Positions 36,834 through 46,724 of a stretch of 64,000 nucleotides of DNA are shown one piece after another (within the stretch, counting starts at the first letter, position 1; the number at the start of each line of letters is the position of its first letter). Below the pieces are notes generated by a model. That model was not told the DNA's origin, did not search any database, and saw only the letters and a list, made by a program, of their open reading frames with translations. Location of the stretch: NCBI GenBank assembly GCA_964495555.1, contig CAZBWA010000001.1:24310-88309 (forward strand). The letters run 5' to 3'. This stretch comes from VGCC01 sp964495555. Its GTDB lineage: Bacteria; Actinomycetota; Actinomycetes; S36-B12. A program made the position numbers and the translations under genes.

Positions 36834-37793
36834 ATGCACTCTCCACGACGGGGATTAGTGCTCGGCGGTGGCGGTGTCCTGGGGGGCACATGGTCCGTCG
36901 GAGCCCTCGACTCCCTGTCCGCGCACGGCGTCCACCCCGAAGACTTCGAGATCGTCGTGGGAACGTCGGCGGGTTCCGTCCTCGGCGCGCTTCTCACCCT
37001 GGGCGTCTCCTTGGAGGAGATGCGGGGCCACTACGCCGGGGACGATGTCGACACAGGACCCCTGGCCCACTACTCGTTCGATCCCGATGAGGCGACCGGC
37101 GGCCACCGTCCCGGCATCCCGCGCCTGATCGGTCCCGGCTCGCCGTCCCTCATCGCGTCGAGCATGCGCCACCCGGGTCGGCTCCCCGCCACGGCCGTGT
37201 TATCCGCGCTCCTGCCGCCGGGATCGCGCTCCCTACATCAGGTGACTCATCTCATCGACTCGGCCAATCCGGAGGGCACGTGGCCGAATCGCCTGTGGGT
37301 CGTCGCGATGGATTTCGTTGACGGACATCGTGTCGTCTTCGGTCGCCCTGGCGCACCCGTTGCGCGCCTCTCCGACGCGGTGGTGGCCTCGTGCTCCATC
37401 CCCGGGTGGTTCGCACCGGTCACGATCAACGGCCGCTCCTACGTGGATGGGGGAGCAGTCTCCGCGACGTCGGTCGATGTGCTCGAACACATGGGACTCG
37501 ACGAGGTGTACGTCATCGCACCCATGGTGTCCTTCTCCGTCGACCATCCGAACACCCTCGGGGCCCGACTCGAACGTCGCTGGCGCGGAGAAGTCACGAA
37601 AGCCTGCATGGAGGAGGTGGAGACCGTTCGGGCTCAGGGCACTCACGTATTCGTCCTGGGTCCCGGCCCGGAGGACCTCCATGCGATGGGTGCCAACCTG
37701 ATGGATGCATCACGACGTCGACTCGTCCTCGAGACCTCCCTGCGCACCTCGCCTCTCGGATGGGAACAGTCCCTGGAGTTACGCGCGTCCTAG
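36834..37793 (+). CDS. Patatin-like phospholipase family protein
   Basis: 319 residues from ATG 36834, with GAGGAGG upstream. The oxyanion loop GGGGVLGG is at 11-18. The nucleophile elbow GTSAGS has Ser45. The aspartate of the dyad is in SYVDGGA. These give an esterase or phospholipase A. No signal peptide is seen, so the substrate is probably a membrane lipid approached from the cytoplasm. The last 15 bases overlap the convergent DUF2505 gene. Confidence 0.88.
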   Translation: MHSPRRGLVLGGGGVLGGTWSVGALDSLSAHGVHPEDFEIVVGTSAGSVLGALLTLGVSLEEMRGHYAGDDVDTGPLAHYSFDPDEATGGHRPGIPRLIGPGSPSLIASSMRHPGRLPATAVLSALLPPGSRSLHQVTHLIDSANPEGTWPNRLWVVAMDFVDGHRVVFGRPGAPVARLSDAVVASCSIPGWFAPVTINGRSYVDGGAVSATSVDVLEHMGLDEVYVIAPMVSFSVDHPNTLGARLERRWRGEVTKACMEEVETVRAQGTHVFVLGPGPEDLHAMGANLMDASRRRLVLETSLRTSPLGWEQSLELRAS

Positions 37794-38276
37794 CCACTCG
37801 GAGGCCAGTCGCTCCTCGGTGCGCAAGTATTTTGTGGTCTGCTTCGCCGCCTCCTCCTCGATCGTGCCCCCCACGAATGGGACCTTGGCCGTCATGCGGC
37901 CGATCGTGGTGATGGAGCATCCGGCGGCCGTCGGGCGGAGCTCGGCAGTCCCGTCGAAACGCAAGGGCCCGGAGAACCGCACCGAGACCACCGCGGAGCG
38001 TGACCCGTCAGAACCCGGTGCCGACCACTCCTGGATCTCCGTGACGTCGATGGTCTCTCCGACGAAGGATCGCGCCACGGCTGGCACGTCGGCCGGCAAG
38101 AGGCGCTCCGTCCGCACGGTGATGGCGGAATCTGGATCACCGGAGACGTCGATCGTGGTCCGGAGCGAGCCCGTGGCCTGGCACTTCTCCTCGATATACG
38201 CGGGGTCGATGAGAAGTCGAAATGTCTGGAACGCATCCGCAGGGAACTGCTGTTCCACGTCCAGGCTCGTACTCAC
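37779..38276 (-). CDS. DUF2505 family protein
   Basis: 165 residues from GTG 38276. The frame is open to 38423, but that part would overlap the glutamate dehydrogenase start. The sequence VSTSLDVEQQFPADAFQTFRLLIDPAYIEEKC and the later SITTIGRMTAKVPFVGGTIEEEAAKQT match DUF2505, a START/SRPBCC-like fold that may bind a hydrophobic ligand. The function is unknown. A 122-base divergent promoter region separates it from the dehydrogenase gene. Confidence 0.8.
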   Translation of the reverse strand: MSTSLDVEQQFPADAFQTFRLLIDPAYIEEKCQATGSLRTTIDVSGDPDSAITVRTERLLPADVPAVARSFVGETIDVTEIQEWSAPGSDGSRSAVVSVRFSGPLRFDGTAELRPTAAGCSITTIGRMTAKVPFVGGTIEEEAAKQTTKYLRTEERLASEWLGRA

Positions 38277-38398
38277 ACGCCGATCGTGGCATACCTGGCC
38301 GCGGGAGCGCTCCTCCCGCGAGGCGGAAGGACCTTTCCAGACTCGGGGAGGACTACCGTGGGGAGGGTTCCGGGCCAACGTGTGAAGAGGCGATACGC

Positions 38399-41300
38399 GT
38401 GACCGATCCTGCGTCGAAGGCATCCGTCCCCGACCTAGCGACCCTGGTCGCCCACTTCCGGCACCAACTGTCGACCGGCGAAGTCTCGCGCTACGGCGAG
38501 GATCACCTTCGCGACGAGGTGCGATCCATGGCGGAGTGGGCCATCGTCCGCGAGCCGGACGTGGCGTTGATCCGGGCCTTCGACACGACAGCGGGCACCA
38601 TCGTGGAGATCGTCACCGATGACATGCCCTTCCTCGTCGATTCCGTGACGAATGAACTCACGCGGCGTGGTCGGAACATCCGTCTCGTGCTCCACCCGCA
38701 ACTGGCCGTCGAGCGTGATCGGGAAGGACGTCTCCTGCGAGTGCTCGATACGGCTGTCTCGCATGCACCAGGTGCGATGGCCGAGTCGTGGATGCGATTC
38801 GAATTGGAGCGCGACTACCAGGACCACGACCTGGAGTCGCTGGTGTCGGGAGTCAGGCGCGTCCTGGGAGACGTGCGGCGCGCGGTCACCGACTGGCCTG
38901 CTCTGGAAGCCGCAGTGAACGCGGTCGCGACCGATCTTCTGGCGCAGCCGCCAGTGGGCATCCCCGGGGAGGATGTCGAGGAGGCTGCTGCGTTCTTGAA
39001 GTGGATTGCGGCCGGAAATCTGACTCTGCTCGGCTACCGGGTCTACGACCTCGTGACCGTCGACGGCGAGGAGGCCCTGCGTGGAGTTCCCGGGACCGGC
39101 CTGGGAATCCTGCGACGCGAGGGATCCCAGGACGCGGCTGTCTCCCCGAGTTTTGCGGTTCTTCCCGCCTCGGTGCGCGCGAAAGCGCGTGAACCCGAGA
39201 TCCTCGTCATCACCAAGGCCAACGCCCGTTCGACGGTGCATCGATCCGGATACCTCGACTACGTGGGGGTCAAGAGGTTCGACGACCGCGGACGGGTGAT
39301 CGGTGAGCATCGGATCCTCGGCGTCTTCGCTGCGCCCGCCTATACACGCAGCGTTCTGGATATCCCCGTGCTCCGTCGTCGATTCGACGGGGCCATGGCG
39401 GCTTTGGGCTTCGTACCCAACTCGCACAATGCCCACGATCTCCAGCAGTTTCTGGAGACCTACCCGCGCGACGAGTTGTTCCAGATCGGCCAAGAGGCTC
39501 TTACAGAGACTGCCTCCGAGGTGCTGCACATGCAGGGCAGACGTCAGACGCGTCTGTTCTTGCGTCCCGACGCCTACGGAAGGTCCGTCTCGGCACTCGT
39601 CTACCTGCCGAGGGATCGCTACAACACCACCGTTCGGACAAGAATCGCCACCATCCTCCAAGCGGCGTTCGGAGGGACCTCGGTCGATTTCACGGTTCTC
39701 GTATCCGAATCGGTTCTAGCCCGGTTGCTGTTCGTCATTCGTGTTCCGTCCACACAGGGAGTCCAGACCGTCGACCCGGTATCCCTCGAGGCGCAGATCG
39801 CGGCTGCGACGCGCAGTTGGTCCGATGACTTCGCCGATGAGGTCGTCGCAGTGTTCGGGGAGGATCGGGCTCGCCACATCCTTCGGACGTACGCGGACGC
39901 CTTCCCCGAGGCGTACAAGGAGGACTTCCACCCGGGAGATGCCGTGGCGGCGGTAGAGGTCATCGAGAGTCTGGGTGATGGGGGACTGGCCCTGCGCATG
40001 CGGCAGGGTGAGGATGCCCTGCGATTCAGTATCACTCGCGTCGGAGAAGCCGTACCGCTGTCGCGCGTCTTACCGATCCTGCAGAACCTCGGGTTCGATG
40101 TCCTCGACGAACACCCGTACGAAATAGTCCGCCGGGATGCCCCCGACGCCTGGATCCTTGACTTCGGGGTCGTCGGCCCCGCGGGTGCCCCTGACGTCGA
40201 GGACGACCTCCTGCGCAGGACCGAGGACGCCTTTCAGGCATCGTGGAGCGGCGAGTGCGAGATCGATACCTTCAACTCCCTCGTGGTTCTCGCCGGATTC
40301 TCCTGGCGCGAGTGCACGGTCATGCGTGCCTACTCCCGGTACCTGAGGCAGATCGGTTCCTCCTTCAGCCAGGGCTACATCGAGCAGTCCGTTCTTGCGC
40401 ATCCTCATGTTGCGAGGTCTCTCATCGATTACTTCCACGTGCGCTTCGACCCGGACGATGATGCGGACCGCGTGAACCGGGCCGAGCACTTCAGCGCACG
40501 GATCGAGGGGCAGTTGGTGGACGTGCCGAGCCTCGATCAGGATCGCATCCTGCGCTCTTTTCTGACGTTGATGCAGGCGACCGTGCGCACCTCGTACTTC
40601 CGGCGTGCGGAGCAGGAACCCCTCGCGTTCAAGTTCGAGCCTCGGCGCATCCCCGATATGCCACTCCCGCGACCCGCACATGAGCTATGGGTCTATTCCC
40701 CGCGAGTCGAGGGAGTGCACCTCCGATTCGGGGATGTGGCACGCGGTGGGTTGCGATGGAGCGATCGCCGCGAGGACTTCCGCACGGAGATCCTCGGACT
40801 GGTGAAGGCCCAGCAAGTCAAGAACGCAGTCATCGTGCCCGTGGGAGCTAAGGGCGGCTTCTTCCCGAAGCGGCTCCCGGATCCCACTGGTGATCGCGAG
40901 GCCTGGCTGGCCGAGGGACGCGGGGCCTACGCCGATTTCGTCAGGGCTCTCCTCAGCGTGACCGACAACCTCGTGGAGGGCTCGGTCGTTCCGCCGGCGG
41001 GCGTTGTGCGCTACGACGGTGATGATCCCTACCTGGTGGTCGCGGCGGACAAGGGAACCGCCACCTTCTCGGACCTAGCGAATTCGATAGCCGAGTCCTT
41101 CGGTTTCTGGCTGGGCGACGCGTTCGCCTCGGGCGGTTCCGTGGGATACGACCACAAGGCGATGGGTATCACGGCGCGTGGAGCATGGGAATCGGTGAAG
41201 CGTCACTTCCGGGAGTTGGGGATCGACACTCAAACCCAGGACTTCACCGTCATCGGGATCGGGGACATGAGCGGGGATGTCTTCGGTAACGGGATGCTGC

Positions 41301-43162
41301 TCAGTGAGCACATTCGGCTCGTGGCCGCGTTCGACCACCGGGACATCTTCATCGATCCCAGCCCTGATGCCGTGCGATCGCTGGGTGAGCGCCGGCGCCT
41401 GTTCGAGCTTCCGCGGTCGAGCTGGGCCGACTACGACGCCTCCATCATCTCCCCGGGTGGCGGGGTCTTCTCCCGTTCGGCGAAATCGGTTCCGCTGACC
41501 CCGCAGATCCGCGAGGCGCTGGACATCGAGCCCGATGTCGAGCACCTGACTCCGGACGAGCTGATCTCGGCGATCCTCATGGCACCCGTTGATCTGCTGT
41601 GGAATGGCGGTATCGGGACCTACGTCAAGGCACAGAACGAGGCCACAGCGGATGTCGGCGATAGATCGAACGACGCGATTCGCATCAACGGTCACCAGTT
41701 GCGCGTCAAGGTCGTCGGGGAAGGGGGCAACCTCGGCCTGACACAGAAGGGTCGCATTGAGGCGGCGCGTCATAAGGTCAGGCTGAACACGGACGCCATC
41801 GACAATTCCGCGGGTGTGGATACCTCCGACCATGAGGTGAACATCAAGATCCTGCTCGATTCCCTGGTCCGCGCAGGTGCCATGACGATCGAACAGCGCA
41901 ACGCGCTCCTCGCCGAGATGACCGACGATGTGGCTCGAGCGGTGCTGCAGGACAACTACGACCAGAACGTCGTACTCGGGAACGCCCGCCGTGGCGCTCC
42001 TGCCCTGATCACGGTGCACCAACGGATGATCAAGGAGATGGAGCGTCGCGGGATCCTCGACCGAAGCCTTGAGTCACTCCCCAACGACGAGGAGTTCATG
42101 ACCCTGATCGAGGCCGAGTCCCACCTCACGTCCCCGGAACTGGCGGTGCTCCTGGCCTATTCGAAGATCTGGCTGACCTCCAATCTCAACAGGTCGACCC
42201 TCAGCTCCGATCCGTGGTTCCGGACAGCCCTGCACGGCTACTTCCCTCCCCAGATCCGGGAGCGTTTTCCCGACGCCATCGACTCCCATCCCCTCCGGGG
42301 CCGGATCATCGACACGGTCATCGCCAACTCGCTTCTCAACGTCGGGGGCATCACCTTCGTCTACCGCGTCATCGAGGAGACGGGTGCCTCGGTCGTCCAG
42401 GTCGTCCGGGCAGCCACAGCCGCCATGGAGGTCTTTGCCATACGCCAGATGTGGGACTGGGTGAATGGGCTCGACAACACGGTCCCGACGAGCGCCCAGA
42501 GTGCCCTGCAGTTGGAGACCCGGCGGCTCCTCGACCGTGCGACCCGATGGTTCCTTCAATTCCGGGGCGGGGAATTGGACATCGCCTCCGAGGTCTCCGG
42601 CTTCCAGCAGACGGTCGCGGAATTCGCCCACCAGGTGCCCGAAATGCTGCGTGGAAGTGAAGCGGAGCGTTATCGGCGACGGGTCGAGAGATTCGTGCAC
42701 GCGGGTGCTCCGGAGGACCTTGCCCACGAAGCGGCGTCGGCCCTCGATGCCTTCGCCCTGCTCGACATCACCGACATCTGTTCACGCACGGGCGAAGCGG
42801 CTGGCACCGTCATCCCGCTCTACTTCACATTGTCCGATCGCTTCGACGTGGACGAGACGCTCATCCGCATCACAGATCTTCCACGGGGTGATCGATGGAC
42901 GTCGCTCGCACGTCAGGCGTTGCGGACGGATCTGTATCAGGTCATCGCCGCGCTCACCGATCGCGTCATCCGCGTGACCAATGCTGCCGATGCCCCTCTG
43001 AGCAGGGTTGAGTCGTGGGAGACGGCCCATGCCGAGGGCGTGTCCCGCGCCCGCACGACCCTTCAAGAGATCGCATCGATCGAGCACCCCGATCTGGCCA
43101 CGCTGTCGGTGTGCCTCCGAGTGCTGCGCAATCTGGTGGCGCAGGGGGACGTCACCGGCTGA
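38399..43162 (+). CDS. gdh: NAD-specific glutamate dehydrogenase, large (180-kDa) type
   Basis: 1587 residues from GTG 38399, with GAAGAGG upstream. It oxidises glutamate to 2-oxoglutarate with NAD and mainly works in glutamate catabolism. The N-terminal ~700 residues are ACT-like regulatory segments (TDDMPFLVDSVTNELTRRG). The catalytic core starts near RFGDVARGGLRWSDRREDFRTEILGLVKAQ, includes VPVGAKGGFFPKR, GIGDMSGDVFGNGML and NGGIGTYVKA, and is followed by a long helical C-terminal region. Length and motifs agree with the Streptomyces GDH-180 family. It ends in TGATCA shared with the convergent DCC gene. Confidence 0.95.
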   Translation: MTDPASKASVPDLATLVAHFRHQLSTGEVSRYGEDHLRDEVRSMAEWAIVREPDVALIRAFDTTAGTIVEIVTDDMPFLVDSVTNELTRRGRNIRLVLHPQLAVERDREGRLLRVLDTAVSHAPGAMAESWMRFELERDYQDHDLESLVSGVRRVLGDVRRAVTDWPALEAAVNAVATDLLAQPPVGIPGEDVEEAAAFLKWIAAGNLTLLGYRVYDLVTVDGEEALRGVPGTGLGILRREGSQDAAVSPSFAVLPASVRAKAREPEILVITKANARSTVHRSGYLDYVGVKRFDDRGRVIGEHRILGVFAAPAYTRSVLDIPVLRRRFDGAMAALGFVPNSHNAHDLQQFLETYPRDELFQIGQEALTETASEVLHMQGRRQTRLFLRPDAYGRSVSALVYLPRDRYNTTVRTRIATILQAAFGGTSVDFTVLVSESVLARLLFVIRVPSTQGVQTVDPVSLEAQIAAATRSWSDDFADEVVAVFGEDRARHILRTYADAFPEAYKEDFHPGDAVAAVEVIESLGDGGLALRMRQGEDALRFSITRVGEAVPLSRVLPILQNLGFDVLDEHPYEIVRRDAPDAWILDFGVVGPAGAPDVEDDLLRRTEDAFQASWSGECEIDTFNSLVVLAGFSWRECTVMRAYSRYLRQIGSSFSQGYIEQSVLAHPHVARSLIDYFHVRFDPDDDADRVNRAEHFSARIEGQLVDVPSLDQDRILRSFLTLMQATVRTSYFRRAEQEPLAFKFEPRRIPDMPLPRPAHELWVYSPRVEGVHLRFGDVARGGLRWSDRREDFRTEILGLVKAQQVKNAVIVPVGAKGGFFPKRLPDPTGDREAWLAEGRGAYADFVRALLSVTDNLVEGSVVPPAGVVRYDGDDPYLVVAADKGTATFSDLANSIAESFGFWLGDAFASGGSVGYDHKAMGITARGAWESVKRHFRELGIDTQTQDFTVIGIGDMSGDVFGNGMLLSEHIRLVAAFDHRDIFIDPSPDAVRSLGERRRLFELPRSSWADYDASIISPGGGVFSRSAKSVPLTPQIREALDIEPDVEHLTPDELISAILMAPVDLLWNGGIGTYVKAQNEATADVGDRSNDAIRINGHQLRVKVVGEGGNLGLTQKGRIEAARHKVRLNTDAIDNSAGVDTSDHEVNIKILLDSLVRAGAMTIEQRNALLAEMTDDVARAVLQDNYDQNVVLGNARRGAPALITVHQRMIKEMERRGILDRSLESLPNDEEFMTLIEAESHLTSPELAVLLAYSKIWLTSNLNRSTLSSDPWFRTALHGYFPPQIRERFPDAIDSHPLRGRIIDTVIANSLLNVGGITFVYRVIEETGASVVQVVRAATAAMEVFAIRQMWDWVNGLDNTVPTSAQSALQLETRRLLDRATRWFLQFRGGELDIASEVSGFQQTVAEFAHQVPEMLRGSEAERYRRRVERFVHAGAPEDLAHEAASALDAFALLDITDICSRTGEAAGTVIPLYFTLSDRFDVDETLIRITDLPRGDRWTSLARQALRTDLYQVIAALTDRVIRVTNAADAPLSRVESWETAHAEGVSRARTTLQEIASIEHPDLATLSVCLRVLRNLVAQGDVTG

Positions 43163-43492
43163 TCAGAAACGGTGCCGATTTCGCGCCACCCATCGATAGA
43201 CGATCTCGGTCCCGACTCGGATGCCGGGGGCGTCGCCGATCACACCGAGGATCCGCCATCGTCGGTCGCCCGTGCGCAGTGCCGCGCAGATCGCGGCCCC
43301 CCCGGAACGGACTTCACCGGTTGCGTCGACCCACTGCACGGCGTCGCGACACTGGTCTTCAGTGAGACCCAACGACGGCAGGTCGGCTTCCTGCCAGGGT
43401 TGCATGGGCATCTGGGGATCGACGTGGCGCCGACCCCACTGCGCGGAACGACTGCAGAACCCGCAGTCCCCGTCGTAGATGAGCACACACAA
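43163..43492 (-). CDS. DCC family (DUF393) thiol-disulfide oxidoreductase-like protein
   Basis: 109 residues. The defining YDGDCGFC motif is at residues 6-13, with the CxxC-like DCGFC pair. A typical later segment is SGGAAICAALR, with YRWVARNR at the end. The fold is thioredoxin-like. The substrates are unknown. It abuts the glutamate dehydrogenase stop. Confidence 0.9.
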   Translation of the reverse strand: MCVLIYDGDCGFCSRSAQWGRRHVDPQMPMQPWQEADLPSLGLTEDQCRDAVQWVDATGEVRSGGAAICAALRTGDRRWRILGVIGDAPGIRVGTEIVYRWVARNRHRF

Positions 43493-43608
43493 TTATGGAG
43501 GCCGGTCCGGTGAGCCTCCTGCAATGGTTTTGCAGGTGACGAACCTCGAGGGATCGCCCGGCGCGGACCCTCGTACCGTGGTTACCTCACCGAATATTGG
43601 AGGTGTCC

Positions 43609-44799
43609 GTGGGACTCCCACCTCTCGTGGACCCCGCAGGCGAGCTGTCGCTGGACGAGGTCCGTCGCTACAGCCGCCACCTGATCATCCCCGACGTGGG
43701 TATGACCGGGCAGAAGCGCCTCAAGCAGGCCCGCGTCCTCTGTGTCGGCGCGGGAGGACTTGGCTCTCCTGCGCTCATGTATCTCGCCGCAGCTGGCGTT
43801 GGCACGTTGGGCATCGTCGAGTTCGACGTAGTCGACGAGTCGAATCTGCAACGTCAGATCATCCACGGTCAGAGTGATATCGGACGTTCGAAGGCGGAGA
43901 GTGCCCGCGACACGATCAAGGAGATCAACCCCTTCGTCGAAGTCGTCATCCACCCCGAGCGTCTCGACTCCTCAAACGTCATGGAACTGTTCGCCGACTA
44001 CGACCTCATCGTCGACGGCACGGACAACTTCGCGACGCGGTATCTGGTGAACGACGCGTGTGTGCTGCTGGGGAAGCCCTATGTCTGGGGCTCGATCTAC
44101 CGCTTCGACGGTCAAGCATCGGTGTTCTGGGCGGACTACGGACCGTGCTACCGGTGCCTCTACCCCGAGCCGCCACCGCCCGGGATGGTGCCGTCCTGCG
44201 CCGAGGGAGGAGTTCTCGGTGTGCTCTGCGCCTCGATCGGATCCATCCAGGTCACCGAGGCGATCAAGCTCATCACCGGGATTGGCGACTCCCTCCTGGG
44301 CCGGCTCATGGTCTACGACGCGCTGGAGATGAACTACCGGCAGGTGCGCATCCGTAAGGATCCCCACTGTGCGGTGTGCGGTGACAATCCCACGGTGACC
44401 GCCTTGATCGACTACGACGCCTTCTGCGGCGTGATCTCCGACGCCGCAGCCGAGGCGGCGCGGGATTCGACGATCTCTGTCCACGACCTCAAGCGCATGC
44501 TCGATGAGCGCGCGGCAGGGGAGCGGGACTTCGTGCTGATCGATGTCCGAGAGCCGATCGAGTGGGAGATCGTGACGATCGATGGAGCGGAGCTCATCCC
44601 GAAGGGCGAGTTCCTCGACGGGTCAGCACTGGGGAAGCTACCGACCGACAAGCAGATCGTCCTCCACTGCAAAGTCGGTGGCCGCTCGGCGGAAGCCCTC
44701 GCAGTACTCAAGGGGGCGGGCTTCTCCGATGCCGTGCACGTGGGTGGCGGCATCAACGCCTGGGTCAGTCAGATAGAGCCGTACAAGCCCAACTACTGA
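43609..44799 (+). CDS. moeZ: Adenylyltransferase/sulfurtransferase MoeZ (MoeB/ThiF + rhodanese)
   Basis: 396 residues from GTG 43609, with GGAGG at about 43598-43603. The ThiF/MoeB domain has the nucleotide loop GAGGLGS (47-53), an Arg in LQRQ, the zinc cysteines C180/C183 and C254/C257, and a catalytic-type Cys in VPSCAEGG (Cys197). The C-terminal rhodanese domain has Cys354 in HCKVGGRS. Family members adenylate and thiocarboxylate ubiquitin-like sulfur carriers for molybdopterin, cysteine (CysO) or thiamine. No carrier gene is adjacent. Confidence 0.94.
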   Translation: MGLPPLVDPAGELSLDEVRRYSRHLIIPDVGMTGQKRLKQARVLCVGAGGLGSPALMYLAAAGVGTLGIVEFDVVDESNLQRQIIHGQSDIGRSKAESARDTIKEINPFVEVVIHPERLDSSNVMELFADYDLIVDGTDNFATRYLVNDACVLLGKPYVWGSIYRFDGQASVFWADYGPCYRCLYPEPPPPGMVPSCAEGGVLGVLCASIGSIQVTEAIKLITGIGDSLLGRLMVYDALEMNYRQVRIRKDPHCAVCGDNPTVTALIDYDAFCGVISDAAAEAARDSTISVHDLKRMLDERAAGERDFVLIDVREPIEWEIVTIDGAELIPKGEFLDGSALGKLPTDKQIVLHCKVGGRSAEALAVLKGAGFSDAVHVGGGINAWVSQIEPYKPNY

Positions 44800-44814
44800 C
44801 GTCCGTTGCGCGAA

Positions 44815-45006
44815 CTAGACAGCGCAGGCCATGTCCGACCCACAGCACATCGGCGACTTGATCTTGCCGTGTCCATTGGGGCAGACCGAGATGCCGATGC
44901 GCGCGCCGTCGTCTTTGACGAGGACGTCATCGACGAGGGCGGCCTCACAGGCACCGCAGGTGGTGTTGACCGACATGCCGCACGCGGGGCAGGTATAGAG
45001 AGCCAT
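44815..45006 (-). CDS. Small zinc-ribbon protein
   Basis: 63 residues. Cysteines occur as CPAC, CGAC, CPNGHG and CC, in the pattern of a double zinc ribbon (YTCPACGMSVNTTCGAC, later VCPNGHGKIKSPMCCG). I recognise no named family. It lies 31 bases downstream of the TrpB2-like gene on the same strand and is probably co-transcribed with it. Confidence 0.72.
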   Translation of the reverse strand: MALYTCPACGMSVNTTCGACEAALVDDVLVKDDGARIGISVCPNGHGKIKSPMCCGSDMACAV

Positions 45007-45037
45007 GGCTGCACGCTAGCCCACCCGAGCCCGTCCG

Positions 45038-46414
45038 TCAGGCGAGTTGCACCTCCGGGAGAGTCGCCAGCGCTGCGGCGAGCCTCTCGTCAGTGAAGTC
45101 CTCGTCGACCATGGTGCCGTTGAGGAAGGACTCGTAGGCGGCGAGGTCGAAGTGACCGTGGCCGCACAGCGCGGTCAGGATCACCGTCTCCTCTCCGGTC
45201 TCCTTGGCCTTGAGCGCCTCGCGGATGGCCAGTGCGATCGCGTGGGTGGGCTCCGGAGCAGGCACGATTCCCTCGGTGCGAGCGAATTGCAGCGCCGCCG
45301 CGAAACACTCCGTCTGGGGAACAGCCGCCGCATCCATCATCCCCAGCTCGTAGAGGTGCGAGATGAGTGGTGCCATGCCGTGGTAGCGCAGACCACCCGC
45401 ATGGATCGGATCGGGGATGAAGTCGTGGCCCAGGGTGTGCATCTTCATCAACGGAGTCATGCCCGCGGTGTCGCCGAAGTCGTAGGCGTAGACACCCTTG
45501 GTCAGCGATGGGCAGGATGCCGGCTCCGCGGCCAGGATCCGCGGGTTCATCTTCCCGGCCATCTTCTCCCGAATGAAGGGGAACGAGAGGCCTGCGAAGT
45601 TCGAGCCACCACCCGTGCAGCCGACGATCAGGGTGGGGGTGTCCCCGGCCATCTCGAGCTGCAGGAGCGCCTCCTGTCCGATGATGGTCTGGTGCAGCAG
45701 CACGTGGTTGAGCACAGACCCGAGCGCGTAGCGGGTGTTCGGGTCTTTCGCGGCGACCTCGACGGCCTCGGAGATCGCGATACCGAGTGATCCGCTGTGG
45801 TTCTTCGGGTCCGCCCCGAGGGCGCGACCGATGTCGGTGACGTCCGAGGGGGATCGGTGGATGGTCGCTCCGAACGTCTCGATCATGAGGCGTCGGTACG
45901 GCTTGGCATCGTAGGAGGCGCCCACCTGCCATACCTCGCACTCGAGGTCGTAGAGGGCGCATGCGAACGCGAGGGCGGTGCCCCACTGCCCCGCACCTGT
46001 CTCCGTGGTCAGCTTGGTCGTGCCCGCCTTCTTGTTGTAGTAGGCCTGGGGCACCGACGTGTTCGGCTTATGCGATCCCGCCGGGGACACGCCCTCGTAC
46101 TTGTAGTAGATGCGGGCAGGCGTGCCGAGGGCCTGTTCGAGGCGGTGCGCTCGGAACAGCGGTGACGGCCTCCACTGACGGTAGACGTCGAGTACGCCGC
46201 CGGGGATGTCGATGTACCGCTCGGTCGACACCTCTTGCAGGATCAGGTCGATCGGGAACAGCGGCAGGAGGTCGTCGGGCCCGACCGGGTCCATCCTTCC
46301 CGGGTGGAGCGGAGGCGGCGGAGGAGCCGGCAGGTCGGCGAGGATGTTGTACCACGCCGTCGGCATCTGGTCCTCGGACAGGACAAACTTGTGCTGGTTG
46401 ACGGTGTCGCTCAT
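45038..46414 (-). CDS. TrpB-like pyridoxal-phosphate enzyme (TrpB2)
   Basis: 458 residues. The PLP lysine is Lys116 in AGSHKPNTS, the catalytic glutamate is in TTETGAGQWG, and the phosphate loop is GCTGGGSNFAGL. The long N-terminal extension (RMDPVGPDDLLPLFP) places it in the TrpB2 group rather than with the classic TrpB1 that pairs with TrpA. No trpA gene is nearby. TrpB2 enzymes can make tryptophan from indole and serine, or use related substrates. Confidence 0.92.
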   Translation of the reverse strand: MSDTVNQHKFVLSEDQMPTAWYNILADLPAPPPPPLHPGRMDPVGPDDLLPLFPIDLILQEVSTERYIDIPGGVLDVYRQWRPSPLFRAHRLEQALGTPARIYYKYEGVSPAGSHKPNTSVPQAYYNKKAGTTKLTTETGAGQWGTALAFACALYDLECEVWQVGASYDAKPYRRLMIETFGATIHRSPSDVTDIGRALGADPKNHSGSLGIAISEAVEVAAKDPNTRYALGSVLNHVLLHQTIIGQEALLQLEMAGDTPTLIVGCTGGGSNFAGLSFPFIREKMAGKMNPRILAAEPASCPSLTKGVYAYDFGDTAGMTPLMKMHTLGHDFIPDPIHAGGLRYHGMAPLISHLYELGMMDAAAVPQTECFAAALQFARTEGIVPAPEPTHAIALAIREALKAKETGEETVILTALCGHGHFDLAAYESFLNGTMVDEDFTDERLAAALATLPEVQLA

Positions 46415-46490
46415 GATGCCTCCTCAGGTCACGGGCGACGCTAGTCGGCACCCGAGGGGTCATCAACCGATTCGCACCATTTAGCGGTGA

Positions 46491-46682
46491 TCAGGCGCTG
46501 GTCCACCCATTGCGCTTGTGGCTGCCATCGCAGAACGGCTTGTTCGCGCTGAAGCCACAGCGGCAGAGGTAGCACTTGTCCCCCTCTTTCAGCACCGCCC
46601 CGTCGGGGTCTTGGACGACTGTGACGCCGCTGACCTCGAGGGGACCGTCGGGCAGGGGGGTGATCGTGACGTGATCGCTCAT
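46491..46682 (-). CDS. CDGSH iron-sulfur domain protein
   Basis: 63 residues. The CDGSH motif is complete: C-x-C-x2-S-x3-P-x-C-D-G-S-H from CRCGFSANKPFCDGSHK. The three Cys and one His bind a redox-active [2Fe-2S] cluster. It lies between the flippase-like gene and trpB2 on the same strand. The biological role is not known. Confidence 0.92.
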   Translation of the reverse strand: MSDHVTITPLPDGPLEVSGVTVVQDPDGAVLKEGDKCYLCRCGFSANKPFCDGSHKRNGWTSA

Positions 46683-46724
46683 GGGCGAAGCCTGCCGGGT
46701 CGCGATGGCCCGCGCATGTCGGGG

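Noticed and set aside
37705..38385. 226-codon plus-strand frame over the DUF2505 gene
   Set aside because: It is antisense to DUF2505 and overlaps the patatin and dehydrogenase ends. The residue content is that of a shadow frame.
43519..43537. Seven-pair hairpin in the moeZ leader
   Set aside because: Short stem in GC-rich DNA and no downstream T-run. It is not strong enough to call as a regulatory element.
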